A stretch of DNA of 64,000 nt from Irpex lacteus (GCA_001986395.2 MQVO02000018.1:372001-436000); one strand, 5' to 3'. Positions 13,176 through 26,472 are shown, numbered from the stretch's first letter. Program-made: numbers and translations. Notes: generated by a model not told the origin, from the letters alone.

Positions 13176-16100
13176 CTAAACATCCACCGCGGACATCAAG
13201 GTCGATTGCCTCGTGCGGCCTTCGATGAGAGTCATGGCCGCCTTGACATCATAGCAGAACTTGTCTGCTCCAAGCAGGTCATACAGACCAGCAGTTTCAA
13301 AGGCTCGCTGAGGCTGTCCTTTCAGATGGGTGATATAAATGCCTACGCCGCGGCCCTGGATGATTAGATGGGGTCAGTGATGGCATTCAAATCTGCTCGG
13401 GCGATGTATGCCGTCATGATGTGACACTGACCTGGTACGTATCAATGAGCTCGTGCAGTATCTGTGCGGCACTAAACAAGTTATCAGTATTCCGCATATT
13501 GGTGGTGAATAACAGCAAACACTCACGACGCATCTATACTATCGACATCAGCTAGATGGAAAACGAGAGTATTCGCATGTTGGCGATGGGGTGCTTCCGA
13601 TGGGTGATGCTTGTCATGACCATATAGCTCGAGCCGTCGGAGACGTTCTAATCACCTCAGTGTCAGTGACCTATCAATGAGTATCGTAGAGAGTATGACG
13701 TACCCTTTAGTTGGGCAGTGTTGGCTAGAATTCCGCCATTAGCTCAAACAAACACACTCGCATACGGCGCACAGAGAATACGTACCGAAATCCAGATTCT
13801 CTTTGATCCTGATAATGAGCACCCCAGGTACATCCTCCTCAGCTTCAGGATCCTCCTCTATGGGTCTCCACTTATCCGTTCCAGGCACCCGACCCTATAG
13901 GAAGAGGTCAACACCTTAGTCAGTAGAGAAGGTACTTTGTCACTTACAAGGATCGTCATTCTTGTCTTGGACGAACGATGCACAACAAGTAAAAGAGACA
14001 TAATAACGCTCACTGCAATACCAACCTCTACATTCCACACAACCGTGGATATGAAGGTTAGCAGCATGAGCGACAAGTCCGTGTATGCACGCATTCTTGG
14101 GGGGAAAGACATCAGAACAGCTCTTCATCAGAGTAAATGAGAAGTCAAGAAGCTTACTTCCAGAAGAAGATGACGTCGTGGGGAGCCTCTGCCAATAAGC
14201 TGAAGACGATGAGGCATATTCTGTATGGAAGGGGCTGAGGTCAATGGAAGGGGTCGGTATGGGGCGAAAACACGTACATGGCCGCCAGGACACATTTTGG
14301 CAGATAATACAGCCAGGGGAGAAGGAAGAATGTCGCAAGCAACACTATTCCGGAGCAGACTAGCGAGGCCATCTGTGTACGTGCACCAACATCGCCGTTG
14401 ACTCTCGATCTGCCCAAGAGTCAGTCGATGTCACACACGCTCCTACAAAAGAGAGAAGCCTCATTTCATACATACCTTGTAATCGAACCTGCTGCAGGAA
14501 GAGTCCCGGGTACGAACGAGGCAATGATATTTCCAGCCCCGAGAGCAACCAGTTCACGATTGGGGCTGATGCTATACTCGTATTTGGCAGCGTTCTGTTT
14601 CGCTGATACAATACTGTCGAGGAAACCAGCTATGGCGATAAGTCTGTCAAGGGTTATAATTTAGTCATCTGCAAGGTGTTTGGGTCAATGGTGCATGCGT
14701 ACGCGGCAGTTGATGTCGTTTTTCGAAGGTACCGCAAAGTTAACTTCTGAATAGGCAGCTGTATGAAGGAGCCTCCATGCTTGATCGGAACTGAGCCTAA
14801 AATGTCCACGCCGTCTTCGTCCCAGTTGAACTCATCAGAGAGAACTAAGAACAGTCATAATTAGCAATAACAAGCGATTAAGTAGGATGATAAACATACT
14901 AGTGGAGATGATCACAACTACCAGCACCTCTGGTAAGCGATAGATAAACCAATAGTTGACGAACGATTTTTTGATTCTCCGTATGACTAAGAGGATCGCG
15001 AGTGCACTGAAGCTTATGGTCGCAGTGAGCACGTGCGCATGCTGCACCGTGTACTCAACCAAGAACAGTAGCTTCTCCAACGTCGAATGTGGATTGACAG
15101 TGTGTTGAAGCTGTCCAAGGCCTAGCATGGGTATGAGTTGTTCACTGTCGTGTCCATCGCATAAGGCTCGTAGTAGAAAAAGCACGTGTGAAGAGGACTT
15201 ACATCATGATTACCACGGCTACAGCTGTGATGAAGCCACGCAGGAGTGCTCGACTGAGCACAACATCAAGGAAGCCCAAGCGGAAGAAACCAAGGAGGAA
15301 ACTGAACATTCCCGCCTATGGAGCGTCTTTTAGCTCCAACAGGCAAGGCAAGCAGGAATAGACGCACTTGAAACGTGATGATGGTGGCCACTGCCATAGA
15401 TATGGTATCCGGGTCTATAGGATGAGAATGTGGGTCGGAGTGCAGCACGTCACTGACAGCTTGGCCAACCAGAAGTGATAAGGCAGCTTCCGGCGCAACA
15501 TTGAGCTGCCTTGACGTGCCGAGGAAAGCGTAGACAATGCCGGGAATAGCAGCGGAATACTGAGAGAACTGTCAGTAGACTGCGCATACATGTGCGAGGT
15601 TACACTTACCAGGCCAGTGACAGGACTTAGTTTCGCGAGTGAAGATGCGTAGGAGACGGATTGTGGAATGAGCATGGATGCGACAGTGAGGCCCGCCAAC
15701 ACGTCTCCACCCAGTCTGTGAATAGTTAAAGGGTTAAATGAGTTGAGTGACGGCCATCTGCAACAGCACGTACAGGGAGAATGAGTATTCAGGTATCCAT
15801 TGCATTGCGGGTATGTAGTATTTGACTTTCTGCCATTTCGACGACTGTCTTGAGAGTGTAGGTCGAGTTGAGGCTTAACGATAGCACGAATAATTACTCT
15901 TCGTTCGAAATTACAAAATGCATGAACACACACCTGTAGCCTTTGCACCACTCGCTGCTTCCAGGTCCCTCGCCACCGGGGAATGCAACAGCGGCGTGCC
16001 TTCGTCCACTGTGGCCGGCGTCTTGGCACCGCCTGTACCACTCTCAGAGTACATCCTCCTTAGAGACGCAGGGGGTGTACGTTGTGTGGGGGTAGAGATA

Positions 16101-16183
16101 GGATGTCGTGAACGGTCACGGTCAAGGAGGCTGTCGAAGTCGTGTGCGTTTGTCGATGAGTTTGCTGCGCCCGGAGCTGCCAT
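13176..16183 (-). CDS. SulP/SLC26-family anion (sulfate) permease with STAS domain
   Basis: Membrane transporter for sulfate or related anions. The start MAAPGAANSSTNAHD at 16183 opens a cytosolic region with GTPLLHS. A signature block GGDVLAGLTVASMLIPQSVS (family TM1, about residue 95) follows, then many hydrophobic segments split by short introns (around 15600-14100). One of them (15150-14840) is strongly hydrophobic (VVVIISTSMFIILLNRLLLL). The last exons encode a soluble STAS-like domain, with GRGVGIYITHLKGQPQRAFE and AGLYDLLGADKF, ending SAVDV at the TAG at 13176. The long N-terminus plus STAS layout is like the YGR125w/vacuolar branch of fungal SulP proteins rather than plasma-membrane SUL1, but this is inference. 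Exon edges were not all resolved. Confidence 0.85.
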
Positions 16184-17559
16184 ATGGTTTGACTAAGCTA
16201 TTACGATTAGATATTGGGTAATTTGCTATCGAGGCCCGCCCTAGTTGAAACTTGCGGAAGATAACCTATCTGCAAGATGAGGAACACAGCCGGTTTCTAA
16301 CGCAAGATTTCGACACAGGTAGAGATAGTGGTGCAGGGCTCGATAACGCTGGGCTTTTGTCACAAAGTTGGAGGATCCTCTCAGAGTCGTGAGCGTCGTC
16401 ATTAAGCAGTTCGACGCTGTCGAGCACGTTGCACAGAACAGACCAGTCGCAAAGCCAAGGCTGAAGATTCTGAGCCACAACGGTCGCTCACTGGCAGGCG
16501 TGCTTCGGCACTCCGGATCAACGAAAGGCAAGATATGAGCGCCTCATCTGCCGACCAATCAGGCCTAATTAGTGCGTAAGCCAGACGCGCGAGAAGGCGC
16601 ATCAGCTCAGATCGCAATCATCGTTGGACACCTTCCACAGCCATGACCTCCTCATGCTGTAACCGTACGATTCCTCTGTCTATGCTCTGTTATAAAACCT
16701 TTTACATCCTGTGTTCAACCCATATGCCGATCGCTCTGGCCTTTCGCTGTCAGGTAATGGAAATTTGGGGCCAAGTTAAGCATCGTGGCGGCTTCCCTTC
16801 AATGCGTGTCGTACTTGCAGGTAGTTATTATTCGACTGTGCTTGTTCCGTTTACGACTACAATTGACTACGCAATCACAGTATCGCCGGTGCATGTTCAT
16901 CAGCCGACCGCACCAGCTCTGGGTCTCAAACTGACATCTGCCTTCCATTGCACGTTATGCTGTAGCTTGAACATACAAGCTGTATACTCGGGGTACATAG
17001 TACGAAGGTGTGCCATTTACTCGTAGTATATTGCGGAATCTAACCTTGTACGCTATCATCTGCAATTGAAGCGAAGAAATCTCTAAGCCTGTTCAAGGAC
17101 TGCGGTTCGAGATCACACAGTATGCCGATACTGAGCGTGTATGCACCGAATTATACGGGAGATTGATCCCAAACTCAGACATAATAGTTGTCTCGAATGC
17201 AAAAGGCCTCATGTCTTTAGGGAGAAGCCTTCGTGCCCGACAGTAGGAATGCTTGAGCATTGGCAATAAAACACGTCGCGTGCGCAAAATAGTAAGCACC
17301 ATTCTTTTTGGTGACATTTTCTGGGCACAAGAGCCAAAGAACATCCCCGCATATGTGTATCTCATCCCAGATCAGAGGTTACAACACGTCTGCGAAGCAC
17401 GCACATATCATATCGCCGGATGGGGAGGAATCTCTTCGTCTCGATTAGAGAAGGAGACGAACTCTTTTTTCGAGTAGACAGACAAGTATAAAAGTTTCTT
17501 GGGTGCTGCTCTTCAAAACTGCAATCCATCTTCAGCCCCGCATTCCTAGCTAACCCACC
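16184..17559. other. divergent intergenic region
   Basis: Separates the permease (minus) from the gene at 17560 (plus) and must contain both promoters. A 127-codon plus-strand frame at 16643-17026 and minus-strand frames at 16241-16617 show no domain or splice partners, and I do not call them. Confidence 0.4.
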
Positions 17560-18722
17560 ATGGCTTCCTCTATCTTGATCTGGGTTGCCAAGCAGGGCGG
17601 GTCGTACATCTTTGACTCGGTCAAGAAAGGCCTCTTTGGCGAGGCTGCAGACAAGATGGATATCCTCGTCAAACAGCAAGAAGAGATCAAGCATACGATC
17701 GAAACCCTCGAGTTTGAAGGTAGAATTTACGAGTCGTCACAGCACATCATGGACTGGACCGTACAGCTCAGGGAGAAACTCGCTATCGCGGATCGCGGGT
17801 AAGCCCATGTGTCTTCTTTCTTTTGACTCACTCTGATTTGGTTACTCAGAAACCGTGGCGAGCTCGACCGCTTCGTTGTTGATATCAGCAACGCGAATAC
17901 GGGCGTACACTATGCGTTAAGCAATTTGTACAACGGGCTGATTGGCCGTACCGGTACTGGCAATGGACGTAGACTCCTCGATATCTGGCACGAGAACGCA
18001 TACCGCCATCTTGCGAACACCAGCGAGCTAAACTACACCATCCCGACCTACGTCAAGGAGATGGATGACAAGTTGGAGGCGGTTTTCGAGCTGATCCGTA
18101 ATGGACTCATTCTGCTCAACATGACGACCGAAGGTTCGTACGGCCTGGGATACGTTTGTTTAACATACTTAGCTGACGTTTGAATGCTCTCACTATAGAT
18201 AAACAGCAGGCGGACGACTGGACGACAGAGTGGCACGAGAAGATGCGTGGACTTATGCAAATAGTCTATGACAACTATCCGCCCGCCCTCAAACTCTTCA
18301 AGCCCACTTATGAGAGCGAGTGGCAGCCGCAGGCATGGTATCGGCTGCTGAGGCAAAAGACTGGGGCATGTCTCTTTCGCCGCAGTAACGGGTCCGTCGA
18401 CTTGGGCAAGGACTCGGGTCGCACGTCAGAGTGGAAGTTCGATCCCGCTGTTGCTCGGGGACTAGTCGGGTTGTATGGGAGGGACGATCATCGATTGAAG
18501 CTCGACTCTTATTATGCAGGCGGCATGCTTGGACATTTGGAAAGTATGACGAAGGGAGTAGATGTGGTGTATAAGATGGTGCCCCTCATAGGTGTCAGTG
18601 AGCCTATCATACAGCTGTCCGGACCATACAAGGAATCAGACAGGTACAAGTACGACTGCAGGGCCAATAAGAACATGGGAGTCTGTGTCCCTTTCAATGA
18701 TTGGATTTTACACAAAGTGTAA
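17560..18722 (+). CDS. unrecognised three-exon protein with helical N-terminus
   Basis: Exons 17560-17798, 17850-18133 and 18199-18722 join in frame through clean introns (GTAAGC...CTCAG and GTTCGT...TATAG) into about 348 residues. The N-terminus begins MASSILIWVAKQGGSYIFDS, mildly hydrophobic but without a clear signal-peptide cleavage site. It is followed by a charged helical stretch (KMDILVKQQEEIKHTIETLE). The second half is richer in Trp, Gly and Tyr. I recognise no family. The start sits in a good context (ACCATGG). The coding signal is strong because all three exons stay open with consistent phases. Confidence 0.65.
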
Positions 18723-19849
18723 CCGAACCCGGACAATTGTGAGTATCCTGTATTGTCCACAGCATCGGCGTTAGACTTACATATCTTACAGAGGCAACCT
18801 AGTGGCAGCCATGACCTGGTTGAACTGCTGTCGTAGTTATGAGAGGGAAGCGTGTCTCTTCCAAGACTGTATGCTTGAACTACCTCCAGCCCTTAGTTGA
18901 TCCGAACTGATCAGAATATCCATACGATGTCTCGAAATCGGGCCCCATCCCTATTATAAGGGGTGCGGGCGTCTGCTATTAACAGGACAAACGGGCGTTA
19001 TCATTGGTCCGGAGCTCGAGATAAAGACGCGTTCCGATTGGCTATCCTCCTTCTCGGGCTCTGATCCGCCTTCCACTCATCCCAAGTCGTTTCCGTTGTA
19101 GCTGTGACCGGGTTGCGAGTGCGGGCTGGTTGCGTACAGTGCGGGCTGTGATCGTGCTCAGGTAACTCAGCTGGCGGCCTTGCTTCTTTCAGGGACAGTG
19201 GTGCGTGACCTGGAGGTGACTGTGTGTCTACAAAGGGCGGGGGCACCTGTAATGCCCTGACTCCGTGTCGTCCTTTTCTCCTTACTTATGCCCTGTAGGA
19301 GGAACGGGTTCTGGAAGCCCTCGCGTTGTCTCTGCCATCTGCGGACTCTGCAACTGTGAGGCGGTTATCGATTCTGGGTTCCTCTCGCGCCGTGACAGGG
19401 TCACGGGTCACTGCTAGTTGTTTACTATAACTTGCTTGAAGCGTAAAGTTCGTGAGACTTATTTCGATAACTCTTTTGTGTGCAGAGTCAGACCGCGTGC
19501 CGGCGCGATATATCAATTAACTTAGCTTCTGAGAGGTACACTATTTGTGTGCGGAAGGCCACCGTGAGCAGTAACTAGCAATATCGTTACAGCCTGAGCA
19601 GCCTGAGAGTGGTTGACCGAATATTGGATCCCGGGCCGAGATCAGATACGCAATTAACTCCGACTCCGACATTGCCCCCACCTTCCCCAAAGGGAAGTTG
19701 AACTTGAATCTCAACCGTGACGCGGTGACATCCATTGTTCTCTGTAACTCCGACATTTCACTCCGACCCTTGATGCCTCGTGGATGTTGATATAAAGGCA
19801 CGCACTGCAAGATGGATGTTGATTCTCACATCCCCCCGTCATACGTACG
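18723..19849. other. intergenic, upstream of FunK1 copy 1
   Basis: No coding frame with support. The right end holds the FunK1 promoter. Confidence 0.45.
19791..19796 (+). promoter_or_regulatory. TATA box of FunK1 copy 1
   Basis: TATAAA lies 54 bp upstream of the ATG at 19850, a normal spacing for a short 5' leader. Confidence 0.5.
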
Positions 19850-22683
19850 ATGTCCCGCCCAGCACAGTCTCTTCCCAATCCCACTACTAACACGACGCCT
19901 CAAAAGTCACCGAACGGGCACCTTCCTGAAGCCTTCGCTGGGCTCGAAGCTGGCCGCACGGCCGTCATAGCGGATACTGGCTTCTCTGTCCCCCTCGTCC
20001 CCGTAGCGTACTTCAAGAAAAACCTCATACCTCCTCTTCACCCCGATCTCCAATCCGAAGTCAACCATATCGTCGATGCTCTCATCAAGAACGGTGATAT
20101 CGTCGTGCGGCGGAACAAGCGTGGCAAAATCATCAGCAAGCGGTGGAAGTGGTTTCCTAAGGACCCTTCGAAGACCGCTGGCAAGGAAGATGAAGTCTTC
20201 GCCCCATTCGCCACGATCTCCACGCACGTGGGATTCCAGGCGAACACCCGATTGCAGGCTAAGGGGAGCACCGCCAAGCAGACGGCCGAGTTTCTTTGTA
20301 ATCCGACGATGACGCCACCCTCAACCAACAGAGATAACACGGCTAAGCCAGATAGCTATGCAGTCCGACTGGACCGTCCCGCTAAGTCTGTGTGGAATGG
20401 CGACGTCCCACACTGGGACGACATTATTGTGCCGGGAGAGAAGAAGAAAAGGAGCGGGGATAAGGATTTCAACGACGTGAGCAGGTCTATTTTTTCTTCT
20501 CCTATTTCGACTAAGTCCAACTTCATATCGTTTTTCAGAACAACGAGAAAATCATGTGGTCTCTGACTCATGGGATGCGCGAGACGGTGAATCGCAGATT
20601 CATGTTTGGATATACCATCGAGGACGCCAACATGCGACTGTGGTTCGCTAGTCGTTCCGACATCATTGTCTCTGAGCAGTTCAACTTCATCACCGTGAGT
20701 TGTTTCTCTGCTGAGAAGTCCTCCCAAGCGCTCACGTTATCGATGTAGGACTACTCCGAGCTTGTTCATCTATTCCTCTCCATCATGTTCGCCAACCCTG
20801 TGGATCTTGGCTACGATCCTTCTGTCTCTGTGAAGTACTTGGGGGACCCGGTGGGGAAGAATGTCTACCACCTCTCCGTCCATTGGACAGACGAGGCCGC
20901 CAAGAAGAAGGAAACTTCTGTATTTCAAGCCATGGAGACCGTTGCGAATATCGGTGCTGATGTTCTTCGAGGAAGAGGGACTCGTGTTTGGCGCGGATAC
21001 GGTCCTATGGGATCGAAGGAAACGAAGGATGAGCCCATCGTCGTCAAGGACTGCTGGATCGACTTTGATCGAACAAGGGAAGGCAAAATCCTCTCCGATA
21101 TTCTCGAGGCCGCCGTGAAGAAGGACAAAGAGAGTCCTGTGGCCAAATATGCCTCCATCATCCACGAGCACTTTCTCGAGGTCGTCTGCCACGGAGATGT
21201 CATGATCAAAGTTGATGGCGTTGAAGTACCGGACGACACTTATGAAGTCATACGTCGCGGGGTTCCCCTACCTGATGGTGAAAACAAGAAAGAACTACCC
21301 CTACGACGGCTCCCTCGCTCCCGGGAGCCCAAGAAACCGCCGGTAGGCTCTCTGACGGTTGGGGGTAGCACCACTAAGCCCGCCAAGCAGAAGAGCGCTA
21401 GACGTTACCACGATAAAGTCCACTATCGTATTGTATTTAGATCTCGTGTGGCGGCCAAACCGATTGATACGGTGAATTCGGTTCAGAGACTGTTGACCCT
21501 CCTCTTTCAAGTGTTGGAAGGTAAGGCCCTACGTTCTTTTGCTTCGTTATTTGACTCATGGTTATCGTAGGCATATCCGCTCTGCACGAGCTTGGCTGGA
21601 TTCATCGAGACCTCAGCGCTGGGAATATACTTGCCGAAGGCACAACTGGCCCTGCGAAGATCGTCGATTTGGAGTTTTGTAAACGGATCGATGATCAGGG
21701 CCCTCCGCACGACGGACGAACGGTATGTGTTTTATTACATCTAAGTTGAACATTGCTCAAGATTTGCGGTTGAATAGGGCACACCCTTCTTCATTCCTAT
21801 CGAGATCGATAACTTGCGGTACTGTTTCTTGACCCGGGATTCCGAATCCGACATCGATTCCCTTCCAGAGTTCCCCCCTGACGATGAAGCCTCGGACATT
21901 GCTTCACAAGACTCGGACGGACCTGACGAATTGTTCACGGCGAATCCCTTGCACGACTTGGAGTCTTTCTGGTGGCTGGCTGTTTACCTGACGCTGCCCC
22001 GGTCCGTCGTAACGGGGCGCCCTTTCTCTGAGGAAACTCAGAAGACCAACGAACGATGGGCGACCAGCCTCTTTAACGAGGCAGCCCCAAGGATAGCCAC
22101 TATGAAAGAAGAGTTCTATTTCCGTAATGGAATCAAAGGGTTTCACCCGATCTTGAATTACATTGGCGCCTACCTCGAAAGTGCTCGTAAAAAACTTACC
22201 AAGGCATATCACGATGCAGAGCTCAATTATTACACGACCGGTATAGATGTGGCAGTAACGATGACTGCCGACCCCGAATTCTGCACCATCTTCAGGACTC
22301 TGCGAGATAACTTTGCAACTCGGTCGGATCGCGAGTTGTCCAAGATATCTAAAAGTTATCTACGTCAGTCGACTGGGGTGGAAACTGCCAAACCTGCCGG
22401 CGGCTCCCTCGACCCCCGAAGGCTTCTACGAAACCCTGGGAAGCACCGACGCGACTCAGACGACTCCGACGACGGCCTACAGAAGATCACAAGGGGATTG
22501 AACGTGCTGGCTTCGCCTTCTCGAGAAGCGCAGTTGCGACGTAGCAAGCGGCTCAGGAAACGCGAGCCCTCACCTTCGCCTCTCGCTGCTAGTGGTGCGG
22601 GCGAGCCTTCTGGTTCCAAATCGCGGGTCGAAGTAGAGGATACGGAGGACGACGCGGATGATGGGTCTGGTTCCGATGAGTAG
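19850..22683 (+). CDS. FunK1 fungal-type protein kinase, copy 1
   Basis: Member of the basidiomycete-expanded FunK1 kinase family; substrates are unknown. Five or six exons join cleanly: 19850-20476, 20539-20694, 20749-21520, 21571-21722 and 21778-22683. The N-terminal region carries the family block CNPTMTPPSTNRDNTAKPDS. The atypical kinase core includes RGRGTRVWRGY, IVVKDCWIDFDR, HGDVMIKVDGV, the catalytic loop WIHRDLSAGNILAEG and a DFG equivalent KIVDLEFCKR (Asp kept, Phe-Gly replaced by Leu-Glu). The activation region is GTPFFIPIEI and a later helix reads HDLESFWWLAVYLTLP. The acidic Ser-rich tail ends SGSDE. All catalytic positions I can place are present. A paralogue lies at 53.4-55.9 kb on the other strand. 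Confidence 0.9.
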
Positions 22684-22941
22684 AAGGACACTGGTTGTAT
22701 CGTGGCTGCTGTATACCATGTTTTGTAGGCATCCAATGCACCTTGAACTGTAACGCAGTGCGTATAGAATGCATCCCTTTAGTTTGACCTTACCTTCACT
22801 GCCGACTCGAAGACGATCGCATAGAAGTTCAAATTCAAGAAAAAAATCGTGAATGATACCGCTCGATTCCAGACTCCCGCTCTATCATACATACAAATGT
22901 CCCACAACAAGCAAAAAGAATATGCAAAACAGTTCGTGATA

Positions 22942-24225
22942 TCACTCGCTGTACATGTCCGAATCGTCCTTCGGCTGAATCGTCTCAATGATCTTCCGTA
23001 CCCTCTCATACACCGCAAACACGATAGCCTGACCAGGAGCGACACGCAACACACGGGGTGTGATACCCTTGTAGAACGACCGTACGCCCTCTTGACGCCA
23101 CATGTCCGACGCGATGGCAGCGATTCTTTGGAAGGCTGACTTGCCTGGTTCTGCTTGCGCTTTCTGCAAACCTGTGAACGAGAGTGGTGGTAAGGTTAGA
23201 TTAAGAGCTGGAAGGAGATGGAGATGGAGATTAGGCTGGAGGACGTACGGGTCTTTATGGTGTCGATAGGCGCATTCGAGAACGGACCCATGGCTCCAGA
23301 GATGAGACCGATGACCATGTGTTGGTACGACGGCAGTTCCGTCAGTTCCGGTTGATATTTATGCGCGAGCTTCTTGATTTCCTGGTACGCAGTAAAGTTC
23401 GCACCTATCATCACACAACTCATCCATCAGCGTCCAGTTCGCGAGTAGTGAGCATCGCATCACAAAAATTGCACATACCTTGATTCGTGGCTTGGCGGAG
23501 CGCGGTGAGGGAGACACCTCTGTATAGAGTCGAGATGCCTTCTTCGCGGACGATGGTGTACACTGCGTGCCCGGCGTTACGGTATCGGGGCGCCTCTAGT
23601 GGGTCTGCGAGGGAGTGCTGCTGTGCTTGTAGACGGATTTTGACGACTTCCATCGGAGTGACTACGAGGACGGCTTCGGTGGTTCCAGCTCCAAGACCCG
23701 CTAAAGAACGATGCGCGGTGAGTTCGGTTATCGCGTCTCAGTGCGTAGGAAACGTACCGATGAAGATATTCCCTATACTCGTCTTGCCTGTCTCCTTATC
23801 CGCCAGCCAGTCCTTGTACGCTTCGAATGACGCGAATCGAACAGCCATTTTTGGCACGATGCCGGAGAGGACAGCGCCGAGACCCTTGTAAAGAGCGAGA
23901 GGAGTTTCGCGCCGTGCGATCATTGCACCAGTGGCCAGGAATCCGCGGGGTTTCGTCTGTGTACGTCATGAGTTGACGAAACTCGGCAATATCGTGTTGC
24001 TGAACATACCCCTGGTGCTCTGCCTGAGCGAGACAGCTGCATACGGACTTTGATCGTGTCAAGAGGCTGGCAGCATAGCTATTTGGTCCAACATCGTGAA
24101 TATCAGTTTCTTCGTAGGGAGAGACGGAACGCATTTGAACGCACTGCTTCCATAGCACCCGCGATACCACCAGCAGTCAACTGGGTAGCGAACCCTACGG
24201 GCTTCTTGTCACCTCCGCGAGACAT
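22942..24225 (-). CDS. mitochondrial succinate/fumarate carrier (SFC1/acuL type)
   Basis: Inner-membrane antiporter exchanging succinate for fumarate, linking the glyoxylate cycle to the TCA cycle. The start MSRGGDKKPVGFATQLTAGG at 24225 is followed by three mitochondrial-carrier repeats. These carry CQPLDTIKVRMQ, LVVTPMEVVKIRLQ and SNAPIDTIKTR, each matching PxDxxKxR or a close variant. The stretch KPRGFLATGAMIARRETPLA and the block before the second signature (GLGAVLSGIVPKMAVRFASF) resemble yeast Sfc1 and Aspergillus AcuL. The C-terminus contains VLRVAPGQAIVFAVYERVRK. Six or so exons have short introns. Citrate-type carriers are the main alternative, but the second repeat favours succinate/fumarate. 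Confidence 0.85.
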
Positions 24226-25928
24226 GGCTATGTCTGAATAGAGGGGGAGTCGATGGTAATCAGAGCTACAAGAGGAGGTTAGATTCGCGCAAGGGTGAAC
24301 TAAAATAGGACGAGGCTGACCACTACAGCGAGGAACAAAGAGGGGTATATCCTGAGAGAGAGAAGGAGAGGGGTTACGAGCACAGAGGCGAGACGTCGAG
24401 AAGGGTGAAAGCGGGCATAAGAACCTACCCTGCGGCCTTTTGACTCACGATCGGGCTTTAGCAGAGCTGGGAGCCAAGCTCACGGACAGGAGGGAGAGGG
24501 TGCGGACTTTAGCATGTGAAATGCACGAGCTAGAGTACCCCGCCTGACTGACCCCGCACCGCACACGCTAAAATCATGGCCTCGAAGAACACGAAATTAT
24601 GAATGTTAGTCCGAGTGCACTCGCTACCATCGGCCGTCGACGCTTTTTCAGGCGCCACCCCGCGTTTCCGTCATTCCGCGGTGCGTGAAAGCCTAGCTCC
24701 GTCACACCCTCCGAGCCCGGTCGATTCAACCGCTCTCTTCCCTTCAAACGCTTGGACTGGAGTGAGAGTTGCTGGCTGTCAGAGGTGGTGTGGATGCTAC
24801 AGACTCTTTATACGCCTCGGGTGTAAGGCGAGACAGTGCGGATTTATGGTCGTTTGTGTGGAATTACTGCGACGATGGAGGTCGAGGTGAGGGATCGTCG
24901 TAACGCTCGATCGGGGGACAGACGCACGTGTTTATTGATCGAATTTGATGGTGAATTTGAATGTGGGGTGGGGCGCGGGACACCGCCGAGGGGTCGACGC
25001 TTTTGATGGTTCCGCGAGTGCCTATAACTTGGCTTGTGACCTCCGTGTAGACGTACACATCCCTCGATAACCACAAAATAACCACGACCTTCCCCATGGC
25101 CTCGAAGATTGAACGAAACGGATGAACACCACTGATCCACTTGAATAAGACTCAATTCCGAAAGTGCGAAGCATGTAACCGCGCAAGGATGAGCCAGTAA
25201 TTGACTACGGTAAGTAACCATCACGTAACATCGGACATGTTTGACAGCTTGAGTCGAGTCTGCGAGAGTATGGCCATGGGCTAAACCTTACTTGAACCCC
25301 TGAAAGCTTGTTTGGCGGTAAAGCAGTAATCTGGACTTGGATAAGGTACCGCAAAGATAGCTAGTCTGAAGCGTCAACTAATGACATTAATGACAGGTGG
25401 GTCTAATGTGGCCCCTTCAAGATCATCCATATGTCTGGCCAGAGGAACTGAGTGGCGTCTTGTATGGATGTGCTGACGACGATACTGAAGAGGTGGGCAT
25501 CCATAGGCAGGTTACGACAAGGACCTTGATACCATGACAGAAGGCTCTTGCGGGTTCATGGACGTGGAATGCTCTGTGTACCACCACAGTGAACTCTTGC
25601 TCCAGCATGAATTGAGGATCCGGCAACTTAGTGCGCATCTCTCCTGTGACTGCTACTTCGACCACATCTTCTCTTCTATGTCTGTAAAGATAGATAAAGA
25701 TGGAGTACGATCCGCAAAGGCTTCTCGCAAAGATTTCATCCCAACTTTCCTCTTTTCCATCATCAAGATACCAGAAGTCAACGTATCGCTCATTAGGATG
25801 CTCATTGCCAAGTACACCGTCGTTAATCAGTGCCCACCGGCCAATGGATGGGGATCCTCGACTGGAATTATATATAACTGTTGTGAGTTTGACGAAACGA
25901 GGCGAAGAATGGCGTGTTGGGAGGTTGA
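24226..25928. other. intergenic region left of the inverted repeat
   Basis: Contains the carrier promoter and 5' leader near 24230-24450. Frames at 24603, 24844 and 25534 have no domain and no splice partners. No supported gene was seen. Confidence 0.4.
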
Positions 25929-26472
25929 CAGCTGGCCCAATATCGATAGACGTTGGCGGGCAGCTGGTCGCACAGCCGGGGAATGCCGTACGTGGCGCAA
26001 GTGGTGCGAAGGACGCCCGAGACCCCGACTAACTCGCCAGCGCAAGCCTGGTCGTCGTGCGACGTTTCCGTTACAAGCCTTGAGCTGCCTATGGAAATTT
26101 TGAGAATATTCTCTTGAGGCACATTCGGCATTGGGTGAACTCACGTAATACATCACAAAAGTAACTGAGACTTCAAACACGTGAGAGTAGCACATTACTA
26201 CTGCCTTGTTGGGAAATACTATAAATACTCAGCAAAAAATTGACCTTCTGTTTAACAATGGCCTGAGTGATGTTTTGTATGGCATACAACGCAAGCCGCC
26301 CCATCTTGTAAAGGTGAACGAGCAGTGTAAAGGAACTTTGTCGTGTGCCATCGCTGCCCTACGACTGGTGTTCCGGGGCTCTGGGCGTCCTTCGCACCAC
26401 TTGCGCCACGTACGGCATTCCCCGGCTGTGCGACCAGCTGCCCGCCAACGTCTATCGATATTGGGCCAGCTG
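25929..26472. repeat. 90-bp perfect inverted repeat around a 364-bp spacer
   Basis: The 90 bases at 25929-26018 (starting CAGCTGGCCCAATATCGATA) recur as an exact reverse complement at 26383-26472. Complementarity fades inward over another 15-20 bases (GAGACCCCG against CAGAGCCCCG). The arms are GC-rich compared with the AT-richer spacer and flanks. No target-site duplication is seen outside the arms and no transposase lies within. It could be a fold-back or long-TIR element, or two oppositely oriented copies of one short repeat. Confidence 0.85.

Noticed and set aside
16643..17026. 127-codon plus-strand frame between the permease and the 17560 gene
   Set aside because: Cys/His-rich chance-like composition, no recognisable family, and it sits in a divergent promoter region.
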